A stretch of DNA of 29,165 bases from G963677485 sp964519405 (lineage in GTDB: Bacteria; Armatimonadota; HRBIN16): NCBI GenBank assembly GCA_964519405.1, contig CAZFLA010000027.1, forward strand, positions 1-29,165, in the 5' to 3' direction. A program made the position numbers and the translations under genes. The notes beneath the pieces are model-generated. The model did not search any database. It had not been told where the DNA came from and worked only from the letters and a program-made list of their open reading frames with translations. Shown here piece after piece: positions 22,565 through 29,165 of the stretch (its first letter is position 1; the number at the start of each line of letters is the position of its first letter).

Positions 22565-23302
22565 ATGACCACACATATCCGTGATATGTTCATTGCGCTG
22601 GTCTTTACCGTGATCACGTTCATAGCCGGTGCCCACGCAGAAGCCGCCAGTCTGTTCGATGGTACATGGACCAAAACTGAACGGCGCCATACTGATTGTT
22701 CATACTCAACTACCTGCAACATCACATTTACCACCGATAAATCCGGTATCACACGAGCGTCCGTGGATTCGTTTGGCAGTCAACTAACGGGACGAATAAC
22801 GGGACGCACATACACATACACATACGGTGTTGTCAACGGCCGGTCTACCGGGCGCGGGAATTTCACCATCAGCACAGATGCCAAGAGCTTCACAGGTACA
22901 TTTTCCGATGACAAAGGGCATAAAGGCACCTGGACAGGTAGACGCATCGCTGTACCAATTGTGTCTAACAACCCAAAACCACAAGATACCCCTTCTGCAA
23001 TGACATCCATCAGCGGGCTTTGGCAGAAGACACTTCGTAAGCATACAGACTGCAGTTATTCCACGACAGCCAACATCACATTTACCACTGATAAATCCGG
23101 AGTCACACGAGCAACTGTTGACTCATTTGGCAGCCAGCTAATTGGCAAAATGGTCGGACGAACCTACACATTTGAATACGGAATCGTGAACGGGAAGCCT
23201 ACTGGTCGCGGTACATTCACATTCAGTGCAGATGGTAAAAGTTTCAGCGGTCAGTTTTCCGATAATGCAGGGCATCGAGGTACATGGAGCGGTAGCCGAT
23301 GA
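22565..23302 (+). CDS. Secreted protein with two tandem copies of a beta-rich domain
   Basis: A 245-residue protein with a signal peptide (IALVFTVITFIAGAHAEAA). Two domains of about 98 residues (30-127 and 147-245) are clearly duplicated. Each starts with a GTW/GLW motif and shares HTDCSYSTT, NITFTTDKSG, VDSFGSQL, GRTYT and TGRG, and ends GTW(T/S)G. A Pro-rich linker (VSNNPKPQDTPSA) joins them. The first copy has a second Cys (Cys45 and Cys51); the second keeps only Cys163. The G-x-W start and strand spacing suggest a small beta barrel, perhaps ligand-binding. DNA similarity between the halves is also high. GAGGTGA lies 5 bases before the ATG. Confidence 0.82.
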   Translation: MTTHIRDMFIALVFTVITFIAGAHAEAASLFDGTWTKTERRHTDCSYSTTCNITFTTDKSGITRASVDSFGSQLTGRITGRTYTYTYGVVNGRSTGRGNFTISTDAKSFTGTFSDDKGHKGTWTGRRIAVPIVSNNPKPQDTPSAMTSISGLWQKTLRKHTDCSYSTTANITFTTDKSGVTRATVDSFGSQLIGKMVGRTYTFEYGIVNGKPTGRGTFTFSADGKSFSGQFSDNAGHRGTWSGSR

Positions 23303-23523
23303 CACTCCTAACGGCGTGATGAACGCGATTCATAACTATCGCTCGATGTTAACTTTGTGGTGACATGAAGAAAGCTGGCTGCGCTGCTTGTGGTGGTAGA
23401 GCAGTGGAAGTAGATTACCTGCCAGCGTGGTCATAGCCAAATGACATATGGATCACACAGCGATGGCAGTCATACCAACCGGTATAGTAGAGGTGTATAA
23501 CAGGATAAATGGGGATTACAGCT

Positions 23524-23961
23524 ATGATGTGTAAAATGAGCAGATACAAAAAGATCACCACAACCGCAGCTATTTTCATATTCCTATTTCTGGCTGCTGT
23601 TACCATCACGCTGCCGCGTTCGGTGGTAGACCCCGATTTAAGGATGAGATCAAGACCTTACCATGATGTGGTTGACAAACATCTCAACGCCACACAGACG
23701 CAGCTTGTTTTGGGTAAATCCCTTATTGAGCATCCGGACACCGTCTTAAACGACTACGATATATACGATGTTAATGCGTGGAACCCCTTTCACACCAAGC
23801 ACTTTCCGAGGCAGGTTCACTCCATACTGACATATGTCGACACACCGATCATCGACGAAGGTGAAGGTGTCTGGTTGGCGGCTATCGGTATGAACGAGAA
23901 CGGTCAAGCGGTTTATACCACTTGGCTGCGCCCTCACTACATATACGGTAAGCATCAGTAG
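23524..23961 (+). CDS. Small membrane-anchored protein of unknown function
   Basis: A protein of 145 residues with a single N-terminal hydrophobic segment (ITTTAAIFIFLFLAAVTITL) after a Lys/Arg-rich start, so it is a type II anchored or exported protein. The rest is polar with several aromatics and acidic residues (NDYDIYDVNAWNPFH, IIDEGEGVWLAAIGM) and has no recognisable family. I start at ATG 23524 with GGGGA 8 bases upstream; ATG 23509 is in frame and possible. Probably real because of the coherent topology, but nothing indicates its role. Confidence 0.6.
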   Translation: MMCKMSRYKKITTTAAIFIFLFLAAVTITLPRSVVDPDLRMRSRPYHDVVDKHLNATQTQLVLGKSLIEHPDTVLNDYDIYDVNAWNPFHTKHFPRQVHSILTYVDTPIIDEGEGVWLAAIGMNENGQAVYTTWLRPHYIYGKHQ

Positions 23962-23985
23962 ACCAAAAACCTGGTCTTCGAGCTG
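23961..23985 (+). repeat. 25-base sequence shared with the 5'-nucleotidase gene
   Basis: The 25 bases here match 25537-25561, inside the nucleotidase coding region, with one mismatch, ending in CTGGTCTTCGAGCTG. A match this long is unlikely by chance. It suggests a small fragment of that gene was copied here, just after the upstream stop. The following bases do not continue the match. The rest of the gap to 24255 holds no gene I can support. Confidence 0.55.
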
Positions 23986-24255
23986 TCGGCGTTGATCTCG
24001 CTAACGGCAAGGTGACTTTGCCTAAACACAGCCACAGAGATCGCAATACAAACACGCTCCTACTGTGTCGACTTTAACGCGGGCAGCGCTATTGCTGTGG
24101 GTTCTGCCGGTATTTCTGCTCGGTGGTCACACTGTCAACCTCACCGCGGCTCAGCAACCAGTTCTATGTCACAAACGCTTGCGGCACCGCGCATGATTCG
24201 ATATACTGACTTTAACCTGCAAACGTATTGTATATACAGCCGAAAGGGGATCGAT

Positions 24256-24741
24256 ATGGATGAGCTCGAAGCGAAACTTGCTGCGGTTGAGCAGCGGCTG
24301 CAAGACTTAACTGCACGAATTCACGAGCGGGTGATTACTAAAGGTTTTGATGCAACACCTGGTCCGCGAACACATATATTCTTCATTGAATTTTCACCGA
24401 TACTTACATGGAATATTGGTGTACATTCAGGAAAACATCCGAAAAATCAATTTCGCCTGGATCATGTTGTATTACATATATGGAAACCGATGTCAGATCG
24501 TCCAAACAGCCCACATAATCCTGAAGTGATATTTGGGAGGAATGCAATTATTTGCGACTCTGGATCAAGCCATACTGAATTAACACTAACTCCGTGTCTA
24601 TGTGATAGCGTATTTGCAGAATTCAAACTGCGACGACCTAAGTGTTCGGTCAGTATTGGGAGTAGGTGCAATTCGTTTATAATTCTAAAAAACGGCACTG
24701 CTAATACTACAGTAGTTGGGAAAAAGGATAGAGCAAGATGA
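24256..24741 (+). CDS. Coiled-coil-headed protein, first of a coupled pair
   Basis: A 161-residue protein without signal peptide. Residues 1-28 (MDELEAKLAAVEQRLQDLTA...) form a short coiled coil, ending in ERVITKG, then a beta-rich body with scattered Cys. I start at ATG 24256, with AAAGGGGA 5 bases upstream; earlier in-frame starts (24097) lack a site. The next gene begins inside its stop (ATGA), so the two are coupled. The neighbour has the same layout of N-terminal coiled coil ending in EQFVTKD, which suggests two paralogous or partner subunits. The body composition is unlike that of its neighbours, and function is unknown. Confidence 0.65.
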   Translation: MDELEAKLAAVEQRLQDLTARIHERVITKGFDATPGPRTHIFFIEFSPILTWNIGVHSGKHPKNQFRLDHVVLHIWKPMSDRPNSPHNPEVIFGRNAIICDSGSSHTELTLTPCLCDSVFAEFKLRRPKCSVSIGSRCNSFIILKNGTANTTVVGKKDRAR

Positions 24742-25250
24742 ATATCGAGCAATATGAAGAGCGTATAGCGCGTTTAAATACCCATATAGATGAGTTGGAA
24801 AACCAACTTGCTGAACAATTTGTAACCAAAGACCTCCAGATAGTCGACCAATTTAACAATGTCAGAATCCGCATGTACTGCGATGATGATGGAACTGCTT
24901 TACTAGAAACATATGATAACAAAGGAATTGTTCGTCATAGGCTAAGTGCAGCAACAGATGGCACAAGCCGTTACCAGATATACGCTGATCAGGATAGAGT
25001 ATATGGTTTGGATGCTAGTGTTACAGAGGGGCGGTTAGGCACAATACGGTTGACATTACCCGAAACACCTGGTCAGGATCCGCAGAAGGAACTTATCATC
25101 GGCGAATCAGCGGATATGATGGTGGGTATGCAAATCAAGATCGGTAATAAGGAGAAAGTGCTGGTTGGTATAGACAACACTGGAGAACCCAAAGTCCGTC
25201 TTACACAAGCCGATGGGTCTGTGAACGAGATAACAGCTAACAAACCGTAA
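24738..25250 (+). CDS. Coiled-coil-headed beta-repeat protein, second of a coupled pair
   Basis: A 170-residue cytosolic-looking protein. The coiled coil covers about 4-30 (YEERIARLNTHIDELENQLAEQF). The remainder is a series of short strands with D/N-G turns (MYCDDDGTALLETYDNKG, VLVGIDNTGEPKVRLTQADG), as in trimeric beta-prism or fibre proteins where a coiled coil sets the trimer. I do not recognise a family. It overlaps the upstream gene by 4 bases (ATGA). No signal peptide, terminator or phage gene is nearby to tell whether it is a fibre, an assembly factor or an envelope protein. Confidence 0.72.
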   Translation: MNIEQYEERIARLNTHIDELENQLAEQFVTKDLQIVDQFNNVRIRMYCDDDGTALLETYDNKGIVRHRLSAATDGTSRYQIYADQDRVYGLDASVTEGRLGTIRLTLPETPGQDPQKELIIGESADMMVGMQIKIGNKEKVLVGIDNTGEPKVRLTQADGSVNEITANKP

Positions 25251-25325
25251 ATGCTTGATGGCCGAATCGCAAGTTATACTGACCTATAGGTGTCTGTCCG
25301 ATATTATGAGAGCGGTGTTTATCAA

Positions 25326-25421
25326 ATGGACGTTACAATGATTTGCCTCGCAAGTGTTCTTGCCGTGGTAGTTGTTGTTTCTACACCTCGCATCGCACGT
25401 ATCACAACCCCCTTTGGCTAG
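25326..25421 (+). CDS. Possible 31-residue single-pass membrane peptide
   Basis: A short ORF whose residues 4-19 (TMICLASVLAVVVVVS) form one hydrophobic segment, with a basic tail. The region upstream, GAGAGCGG, is a loose ribosome site at suboptimal distance. It is the only coherent frame in the 220-base gap before the nucleotidase. It could be a real small membrane protein or a chance hydrophobic frame. Confidence 0.25.
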   Translation: MDVTMICLASVLAVVVVVSTPRIARITTPFG

Positions 25422-25471
25422 CCTCAACAGCGGGGTAGCATCGCCCTGCGGATATGGGGTAAACTTGGAAC

Positions 25472-26395
25472 ATGCCCTACTCAGTTGACGATAAAATCGT
25501 GATTGCTGTGTCATCACGCGCCTTGTTCGACTTCCAGACCGAAAACCTGGTCTTCGAGCTGGAAGGCGTGGAGGCTTATCGCAAATACCAGCAAGAGCAC
25601 CTTGGTGACGTGGCCGGCCCAGGTGTGGCCTTCCCCCTCGTCAGCAAGCTGCTTCGCTTCAATAGTGCAAAACGCCGCCGAGTGGAAGTGATCGTGCTCA
25701 GCCGCAACGATCCGGTGAGCGGCTTACGCGTGTTCCGGTCGGCAGAGGCGTTAGGCATTGATGTCTCCCGGGGGATTTTCACCCGCGGTAAACCGCCTTT
25801 TGCCTATCTGCGCCCCTTCAACGCGGTGTTGTTCCTATCGGCTGAACCAGAGGATGTGCGCGGGGCGCTGGAAAACGGCTTCCCCGCAGCCACGGTCTAT
25901 TCGCATCCGGGTGCCAATGTGGACCCCGATCCTAATGAGCTGCGCATCGCCATGGATGGCGACGGTGTGCTGTTTGATGACAGCAGCGAATCGATCTTCC
26001 AGCAGCAAGGTCTGGAGGAGTTCCAGCGGAACGAGCAAGCCAACGCCGACAGCCCTATGAATCCCGGCCCGTTCCTGCCCTTTATGAAGGCGCTGCGCTC
26101 GCTTCAAGATGCGGCGGAGGCCGACCGTCAGATCAGCATCCGAACGATGCTGATTACAGCCCGCAACGCACCATCGCATGAACGGGCGATACGCACCCTG
26201 ATGGAGATGAAAATTGAGGTCGACGAGGCGGCTTTCCTAGGTGGATTGGGCAAAATGGACTTTTTGCAGCAGTTTCAGCCCGATTTCTACTTTGACGACC
26301 AGCGTAGCTACACCGATGCAGCCGCGAAGGTAACCGCCAGCGGTCATGTGCCGTATGGTGCTGCGAATGCGCAAAGTGCAAAAAAGGCTAAATGA
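25472..26395 (+). CDS. Cytosolic 5'-nucleotidase family protein (PF06189)
   Basis: A 307-residue cytosolic protein that removes phosphate from nucleoside 5'-monophosphates, resembling the cN-I family. Visible features are the opening VIAVSSRALFD, the metal/phosphate motif IAMDGDGVLFDD (Asp162, Asp164), ITARNAPSHERAIRTL and FYFDDQR near the end, and the typical LGGLGKMDFLQ segment. The length fits the family. The ribosome site is weak (TTGGA directly before the ATG). Its stop overlaps the start of the lipoprotein gene (ATGA), so they are coupled, though a functional link between nucleotide salvage and two small envelope proteins is not obvious. Confidence 0.9.
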   Translation: MPYSVDDKIVIAVSSRALFDFQTENLVFELEGVEAYRKYQQEHLGDVAGPGVAFPLVSKLLRFNSAKRRRVEVIVLSRNDPVSGLRVFRSAEALGIDVSRGIFTRGKPPFAYLRPFNAVLFLSAEPEDVRGALENGFPAATVYSHPGANVDPDPNELRIAMDGDGVLFDDSSESIFQQQGLEEFQRNEQANADSPMNPGPFLPFMKALRSLQDAAEADRQISIRTMLITARNAPSHERAIRTLMEMKIEVDEAAFLGGLGKMDFLQQFQPDFYFDDQRSYTDAAAKVTASGHVPYGAANAQSAKKAK

Positions 26396-26715
26396 ATGCC
26401 ATGATCAAACGCAAACTCATTTTACCGCTGTTATTACTATGTGTTTTGATGGTGATGGGTTGTTCACGGCCCGATATCGTAGGCAAATGGCGCAGTGGTG
26501 ACATAGATAACGGCAGTTATTGGGTGTTCTATCCAGATGGTAAGTTGACGATCACTTCAGGCATCATCGTCACTCAGGCCACATATAAACTAAATGGGCG
26601 TAAACTTACCACCGTTCAAGATCGTCCTATAGTATATGATGTATCATGCGATCAAGATGAGCTCACACTTCGCAGCGGCAGCGATGTGGATATACTGCGT
26701 CGAGTAAAGGAGTAA
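26392..26715 (+). CDS. Small lipoprotein with IVGKW-type beta domain
   Basis: A 107-residue protein with a lipoprotein signal peptide (LILPLLLLCVLMVMGC); the predicted lipidated residue is Cys24. The mature part begins IVGKWRSG and continues as short strands (YPDGKLTIT, YKLNGRKLTTV, DELTLRSGSD), like small lipocalin-like or DUF5640-like barrels. It starts inside the nucleotidase stop (ATGA) with AAGG upstream. The next gene, 5 bases downstream, encodes a related domain on a transmembrane anchor, so the two are paralogs presented differently at the membrane. Confidence 0.82.
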   Translation: MNAMIKRKLILPLLLLCVLMVMGCSRPDIVGKWRSGDIDNGSYWVFYPDGKLTITSGIIVTQATYKLNGRKLTTVQDRPIVYDVSCDQDELTLRSGSDVDILRRVKE

Positions 26716-26720
26716 GCAGC

Positions 26721-27059
26721 ATGACGAAAAAGTTGACGAATGTTAGTATTGCTCTCAGTGCAGCAATAGTCACAGTTGTGGTTATTAGGCGATTAATGCA
26801 GCCAAAAATTGTTGGTCGATGGGAGGAACAAACCGAACCACGTCCAACGATATGGAATTTTAAGTCGAATGGTCGTCTAGAAATCACCCGCTGGCCATGG
26901 TGGTCGGAGATGAGCTATACCATCAAAGCAAACACGGTCTGCATAACCAACTCTGAAGGCGTTTCAAACACATATTTGTGGCGCATAGAGGATGATCAGT
27001 TAGTTCTTAGCGGCAGCGAACAGGCGATTACTTTGTACTCATTCATAGACGAGGAGTAA
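26721..27059 (+). CDS. Membrane-anchored paralog of the IVGKW beta domain
   Basis: A 112-residue protein with an N-terminal hydrophobic anchor (VSIALSAAIVTVVVI) followed by RRL, then a beta domain opening KIVGRWEE and continuing WNFKSNGRLEIT, SYTIKANTVCIT and DDQLVLSGSE. Position by position it follows the lipoprotein encoded just upstream (IVGKW, NGRLEIT against DGKLTIT, DDQLVLSGS against QDELTLRSGS). AGGAG, overlapping the end of the preceding gene, is 8 bases before the ATG, supporting one operon. Function is unknown. No terminator is evident after it. Confidence 0.8.
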   Translation: MTKKLTNVSIALSAAIVTVVVIRRLMQPKIVGRWEEQTEPRPTIWNFKSNGRLEITRWPWWSEMSYTIKANTVCITNSEGVSNTYLWRIEDDQLVLSGSEQAITLYSFIDEE

Positions 27060-27267
27060 TCCGCCTGTCTATTCCTCTTGCTTACCCCTCCTTGCGTTTC
27101 ATAAACTCATGCAACTTAAAATCACACACTGCAATAATCACCAAACAATACAGAAATAACCCAATGTCTTGTGCCAAGTCGGTGAGTGTGTTGATCTGCC
27201 GATATAATCAGCAAAACGGTCGACTGCAGGCGGAAAGCATGATACATTGAAGCAGACGGAAAGAATC

Positions 27268-27342
27268 TTGCGACTTAATATGAACCTGTCTGCATGCAAT
27301 TTGATGCAGACCTTAAGCATGATCACTGCGATTTACTAGGAG
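27268..27342 (+). promoter_or_regulatory. Possible leader ORF and hairpin before the ADP-ribosylglycohydrolase gene
   Basis: A TTG at 27268 opens a 23-codon frame whose stop TAG (27337-27339) overlaps the AGGAG ribosome site of the downstream gene. Its first four codons encode the same residues (MRLN) as the downstream start, from a shared TGCGACTTAAT. An 8-bp inverted repeat, GTCTGCAT at 27288-27295 and ATGCAGAC at 27304-27311, lies within it. A translation-controlled leader or a duplicated start fragment are both possible; chance is not excluded. The rest of 27060-27351 shows nothing definite. Confidence 0.3.
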
Positions 27343-27351
27343 AACCACATA

Positions 27352-28884
27352 ATGCGACTTAATCGAGATGATTACCGAGACAAGGTGCTGGGTTGCTGGC
27401 TGGGCAAGAACATCGGCGGAACCCTAGGTGCACCGATGGAGTGGCGTCGGCAACTGAACGACGTCAGCTTCTATACTCAAGACCTCGGCGGTGAGCCTTT
27501 ACCTAACGATGACCTGGATATCCAGCTCCTTTGGCTGCGCGCCATGGAAGAAAAGGGCATCGATATCGATGCACAGGTGTTGGCTGACTACTGGTGTTTA
27601 TATGTCACACCGCACTGGGCCGAATATGGCACAGGCAAAATCAACATGCGTCAAGGAATGCTGCCTCCAGTATGCGGCAGTTACAAAAATGCCTACAAGC
27701 ATAGCTGCGGCGCGTTTATTCGCAGCGAAATCTGGGCTTGCATCTGCCCTGGCCGTCCCGACCTGGCCGCAAAATACTGCTACGAAGATGCCATTCTCGA
27801 TCATGGCGATGGCGAAGGCACTTATGCAGAGGTGTTCGTCGGTGCTATGGAAGCGGCCGCTTTCGTTGTGCCTGATCTTCGCACCCTAATCAACATCGGA
27901 TTGAGCTACATCCCTGACGAGTGCGAAACGGCAAAAGCTGTTGCTACCGCCATTGAAGCAGCCGACAAAGGCATGGACTGGGTTGACGCTCGTGACCTTA
28001 TCCTCGAACGTCACCGCGGAAGCGCCCACATGCACCTGGAGTGGACCGTGAGCGAACGAGATAAGCAGAAGGGATACCATATCGGTGAGCTCGGTTTTGA
28101 TGTGCCAAGTAACATCGGCATGACCGTGCTTGGCCTTTTACTTGGCGGCGAAGATTTCGGCAAGATGCTGTGCATCACAGTAAACTGCGGTGAAGACACC
28201 GACTGCACCGGTGCCACCGCGGGCAGCATATACGGCATCATCCATGGCGCAAAGAACATTCCAGAGCGTTGGGTGGAGCCCATCGGCCGAGGTATCAAAG
28301 TCGCCTGCCTGAACTTGGGCGAACTAGGCGGCATGTATGCAGCGGAGCTGCCTTTGGATGTTGACAAGTTAACCGACCGCACAGAAAAGTTGGCCTGGCA
28401 GGTTAGTCTTCGCCGAAACGGGCTTGACCTATGGAGCAACGAACCCACCGACCTATCCGATGCCAATCCGGCGCGCTTTATGTGCCCAGATAACGGCTCA
28501 TCACTCTACAAAGCGCTTCGCGGACCGAAGTTCACCTACCCTGACTTCACATTCTTTGTGGATTACGGCGGATGTCCGCAGATATCCAACGGGCAGCCGA
28601 AGAAGGTCGCCATTACAATTCAAAACACTTACAAAGTGCAGACCAACCTCAGTCTTCACTGGTATCTGCCAGAAGGGTGGGAGGTATCACCCGCTTCCGA
28701 TGGTTTCGTGCTCAGCCTGCACTCAGCCATCAGCGACCCGCAGGAGCTGACATTCGAGTTCACCGCGTATGAAGTCACGCGAAGCCTCAGTCGGGCTGTG
28801 CTGGAAGTCAGCGCCGAAGGTCGTCCGACAGTGATGCTCATTCCACTGCAGTTCGTCAACGGCAACATGTCTAGCTGCTGCTAG
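27352..28884 (+). CDS. ADP-ribosylglycohydrolase family protein with C-terminal beta domain
   Basis: A 510-residue protein. Residues 1-330 belong to the ADP-ribosylglycohydrolase fold (PF03747), which removes ADP-ribose from proteins or small molecules using two magnesium ions. The family opening DKVLGCWLGKNIGGTLGAP is clear. The first metal motif is NDDLD (52-56, usually T/S-D-D-T) and the second is EDTDCTGATAGSIYG (Asp282, Asp284), where Cys285 replaces the common Thr. Residues from about 400 form an added beta-sandwich absent from the minimal family. No signal peptide. AGGAGAA precedes the ATG. The altered metal-site residues and extra domain hint at a specialised substrate, perhaps a glycoside, as such genes are common in polysaccharide-degrading bacteria. 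Confidence 0.88.
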   Translation: MRLNRDDYRDKVLGCWLGKNIGGTLGAPMEWRRQLNDVSFYTQDLGGEPLPNDDLDIQLLWLRAMEEKGIDIDAQVLADYWCLYVTPHWAEYGTGKINMRQGMLPPVCGSYKNAYKHSCGAFIRSEIWACICPGRPDLAAKYCYEDAILDHGDGEGTYAEVFVGAMEAAAFVVPDLRTLINIGLSYIPDECETAKAVATAIEAADKGMDWVDARDLILERHRGSAHMHLEWTVSERDKQKGYHIGELGFDVPSNIGMTVLGLLLGGEDFGKMLCITVNCGEDTDCTGATAGSIYGIIHGAKNIPERWVEPIGRGIKVACLNLGELGGMYAAELPLDVDKLTDRTEKLAWQVSLRRNGLDLWSNEPTDLSDANPARFMCPDNGSSLYKALRGPKFTYPDFTFFVDYGGCPQISNGQPKKVAITIQNTYKVQTNLSLHWYLPEGWEVSPASDGFVLSLHSAISDPQELTFEFTAYEVTRSLSRAVLEVSAEGRPTVMLIPLQFVNGNMSSCC

Positions 28885-28893
28885 TATATCCAA

Positions 28894-28929
28894 ACCGGCC
28901 CGTCAACGCCCGCCGCAACGCGGGCCGGT
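28894..28929 (+). terminator. Probable terminator hairpin
   Basis: A perfect 9-bp GC-rich stem, ACCGGCCCG at 28894-28902 and CGGGCCGGT at 28921-28929, with an 18-nt loop, lies 10 bases after the ADP-ribosylglycohydrolase stop. The T-tract is weak, so termination strength is uncertain. Confidence 0.55.
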
Positions 28930-28955
28930 ATTCATCGCCATAAGCCTGCAGTAAC

Positions 28956-29057
28956 ACTGCCGCGGGTTTAGTCACCCACACGACTACGCTCCGGGAGCTA
29001 ACGCTCCGGGAACTGCGTTTCGTGCGGGTTCCTGCACCGCACGGCTTGTAAGTAACT
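28956..29057 (+). repeat. Multi-hairpin dispersed repeat, copy D (3' truncated)
   Basis: Contains the TAGTC/GACTA block, the CCGGGAGC/GCTCCGGG stem and GTGCGGGTTCCTGCAC, matching copies A and B. It ends near AGTAAC, where copies A and B continue into the CGGCCGG stem. It is therefore a 3'-truncated copy, complementing the internal deletion in copy C. Confidence 0.8.
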
Positions 29058-29111
29058 ACTATACGACTATGATGCCACCTATTGGGTATAGAATGCCTAT
29101 CGGAGCTGCCT

Positions 29112-29165
29112 ATGCACTTCTCCGCTGAAATTGTGCTTGAAAGCATCGGAAATTATGCGGTCATA
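29112..29165 (+). CDS. Start of a gene cut by the window edge
   Basis: An ATG at 29112 preceded by GGAG with a 6-base gap opens a frame of 18 codons (MHFSAEIVLESIGNY...) that remains open to the end of the window. Too little is present to identify it. It could still close soon after the edge. Confidence 0.4.
   Translation, partial: MHFSAEIVLESIGNYAVI

Noticed and set aside
23365..23436. 23-codon frame with CAACGG, resembling a zinc-ribbon start
   Set aside because: The presumed ribosome site touches the ATG (1-base gap) and no extension or conserved pattern supports it; the Cys pair alone is not enough.
24097..24255. Upstream extension of the first coiled-coil gene
   Set aside because: The extension has no ribosome site and looks like non-coding sequence, while ATG 24256 has AAAGGGGA at good spacing.

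Overview
The window is bacterial chromosome: standard code, strong GGAGG-type ribosome binding sites, balanced base composition and several TTG starts. No 16S rRNA or taxon-specific marker is present. The mix (adjacent greA and lysS, many secreted carbohydrate-active or orphan proteins, an ADP-ribosylglycohydrolase with an extra beta domain, dispersed intergenic repeats) would fit an Armatimonadota-like or PVC-like environmental bacterium. That placement is an inference with low confidence.

Layout. (1) 1-2880: greA and lysS, separated by two decayed fragments, one of the lysS start and one of the greA end. They read as relics of a tandem greA-lysS duplication in which each gene survived in only one copy. 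lysS ends at a strong intrinsic terminator. (2) 2891-8692: a reverse-strand GH32 beta-fructosidase, a BD-FAE-type alpha/beta hydrolase started at TTG, two copies (A, B) of a multi-hairpin intergenic repeat, and a secreted VIT/VWA protein. (3) 8730-13301: an arsenic-resistance island in two divergent operons. The reverse operon encodes a glutaredoxin-like protein, ACR3 and an ArsP-type permease. The forward operon encodes thioredoxin-linked ArsC, a secreted thioredoxin, a 48-residue membrane peptide with a CxCxxxxC tail, and a CcdA/ArsG-like membrane protein. Between them lie a 22-bp perfect inverted repeat and a second TTGGC/GCCAA palindrome; no regulator gene is present. (4) 13472-19200: two convergent secreted TIM-barrel glycosidase-like proteins, RadC, repeat copy C, and a secreted protein with a calcium-loop-like motif. 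(5) 19222-25250: a tandem 166-bp repeat related in inverted orientation to the first 98 bp of the window, a 916-residue secreted orphan, a protein made of two copies of one beta-rich domain, a membrane-anchored orphan, and a translationally coupled pair that both begin with a short coiled coil. (6) 25472-29165: a cytosolic 5'-nucleotidase coupled to two paralogous envelope proteins, an ADP-ribosylglycohydrolase with a possible leader ORF, repeat copy D, and the start of a gene cut by the window edge.

The best-supported unit is the arsenic island. Arsenate would be reduced by ArsC using thiol carriers and arsenite exported by ACR3; the permease, CcdA-like protein, exported thioredoxin and small Cys peptide suggest an added route for organoarsenicals or for carrying electrons across the membrane. 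The most informative unannotated signals are the greA/lysS reciprocal decay, the four-copy hairpin repeat and the 48-residue Cys peptide.
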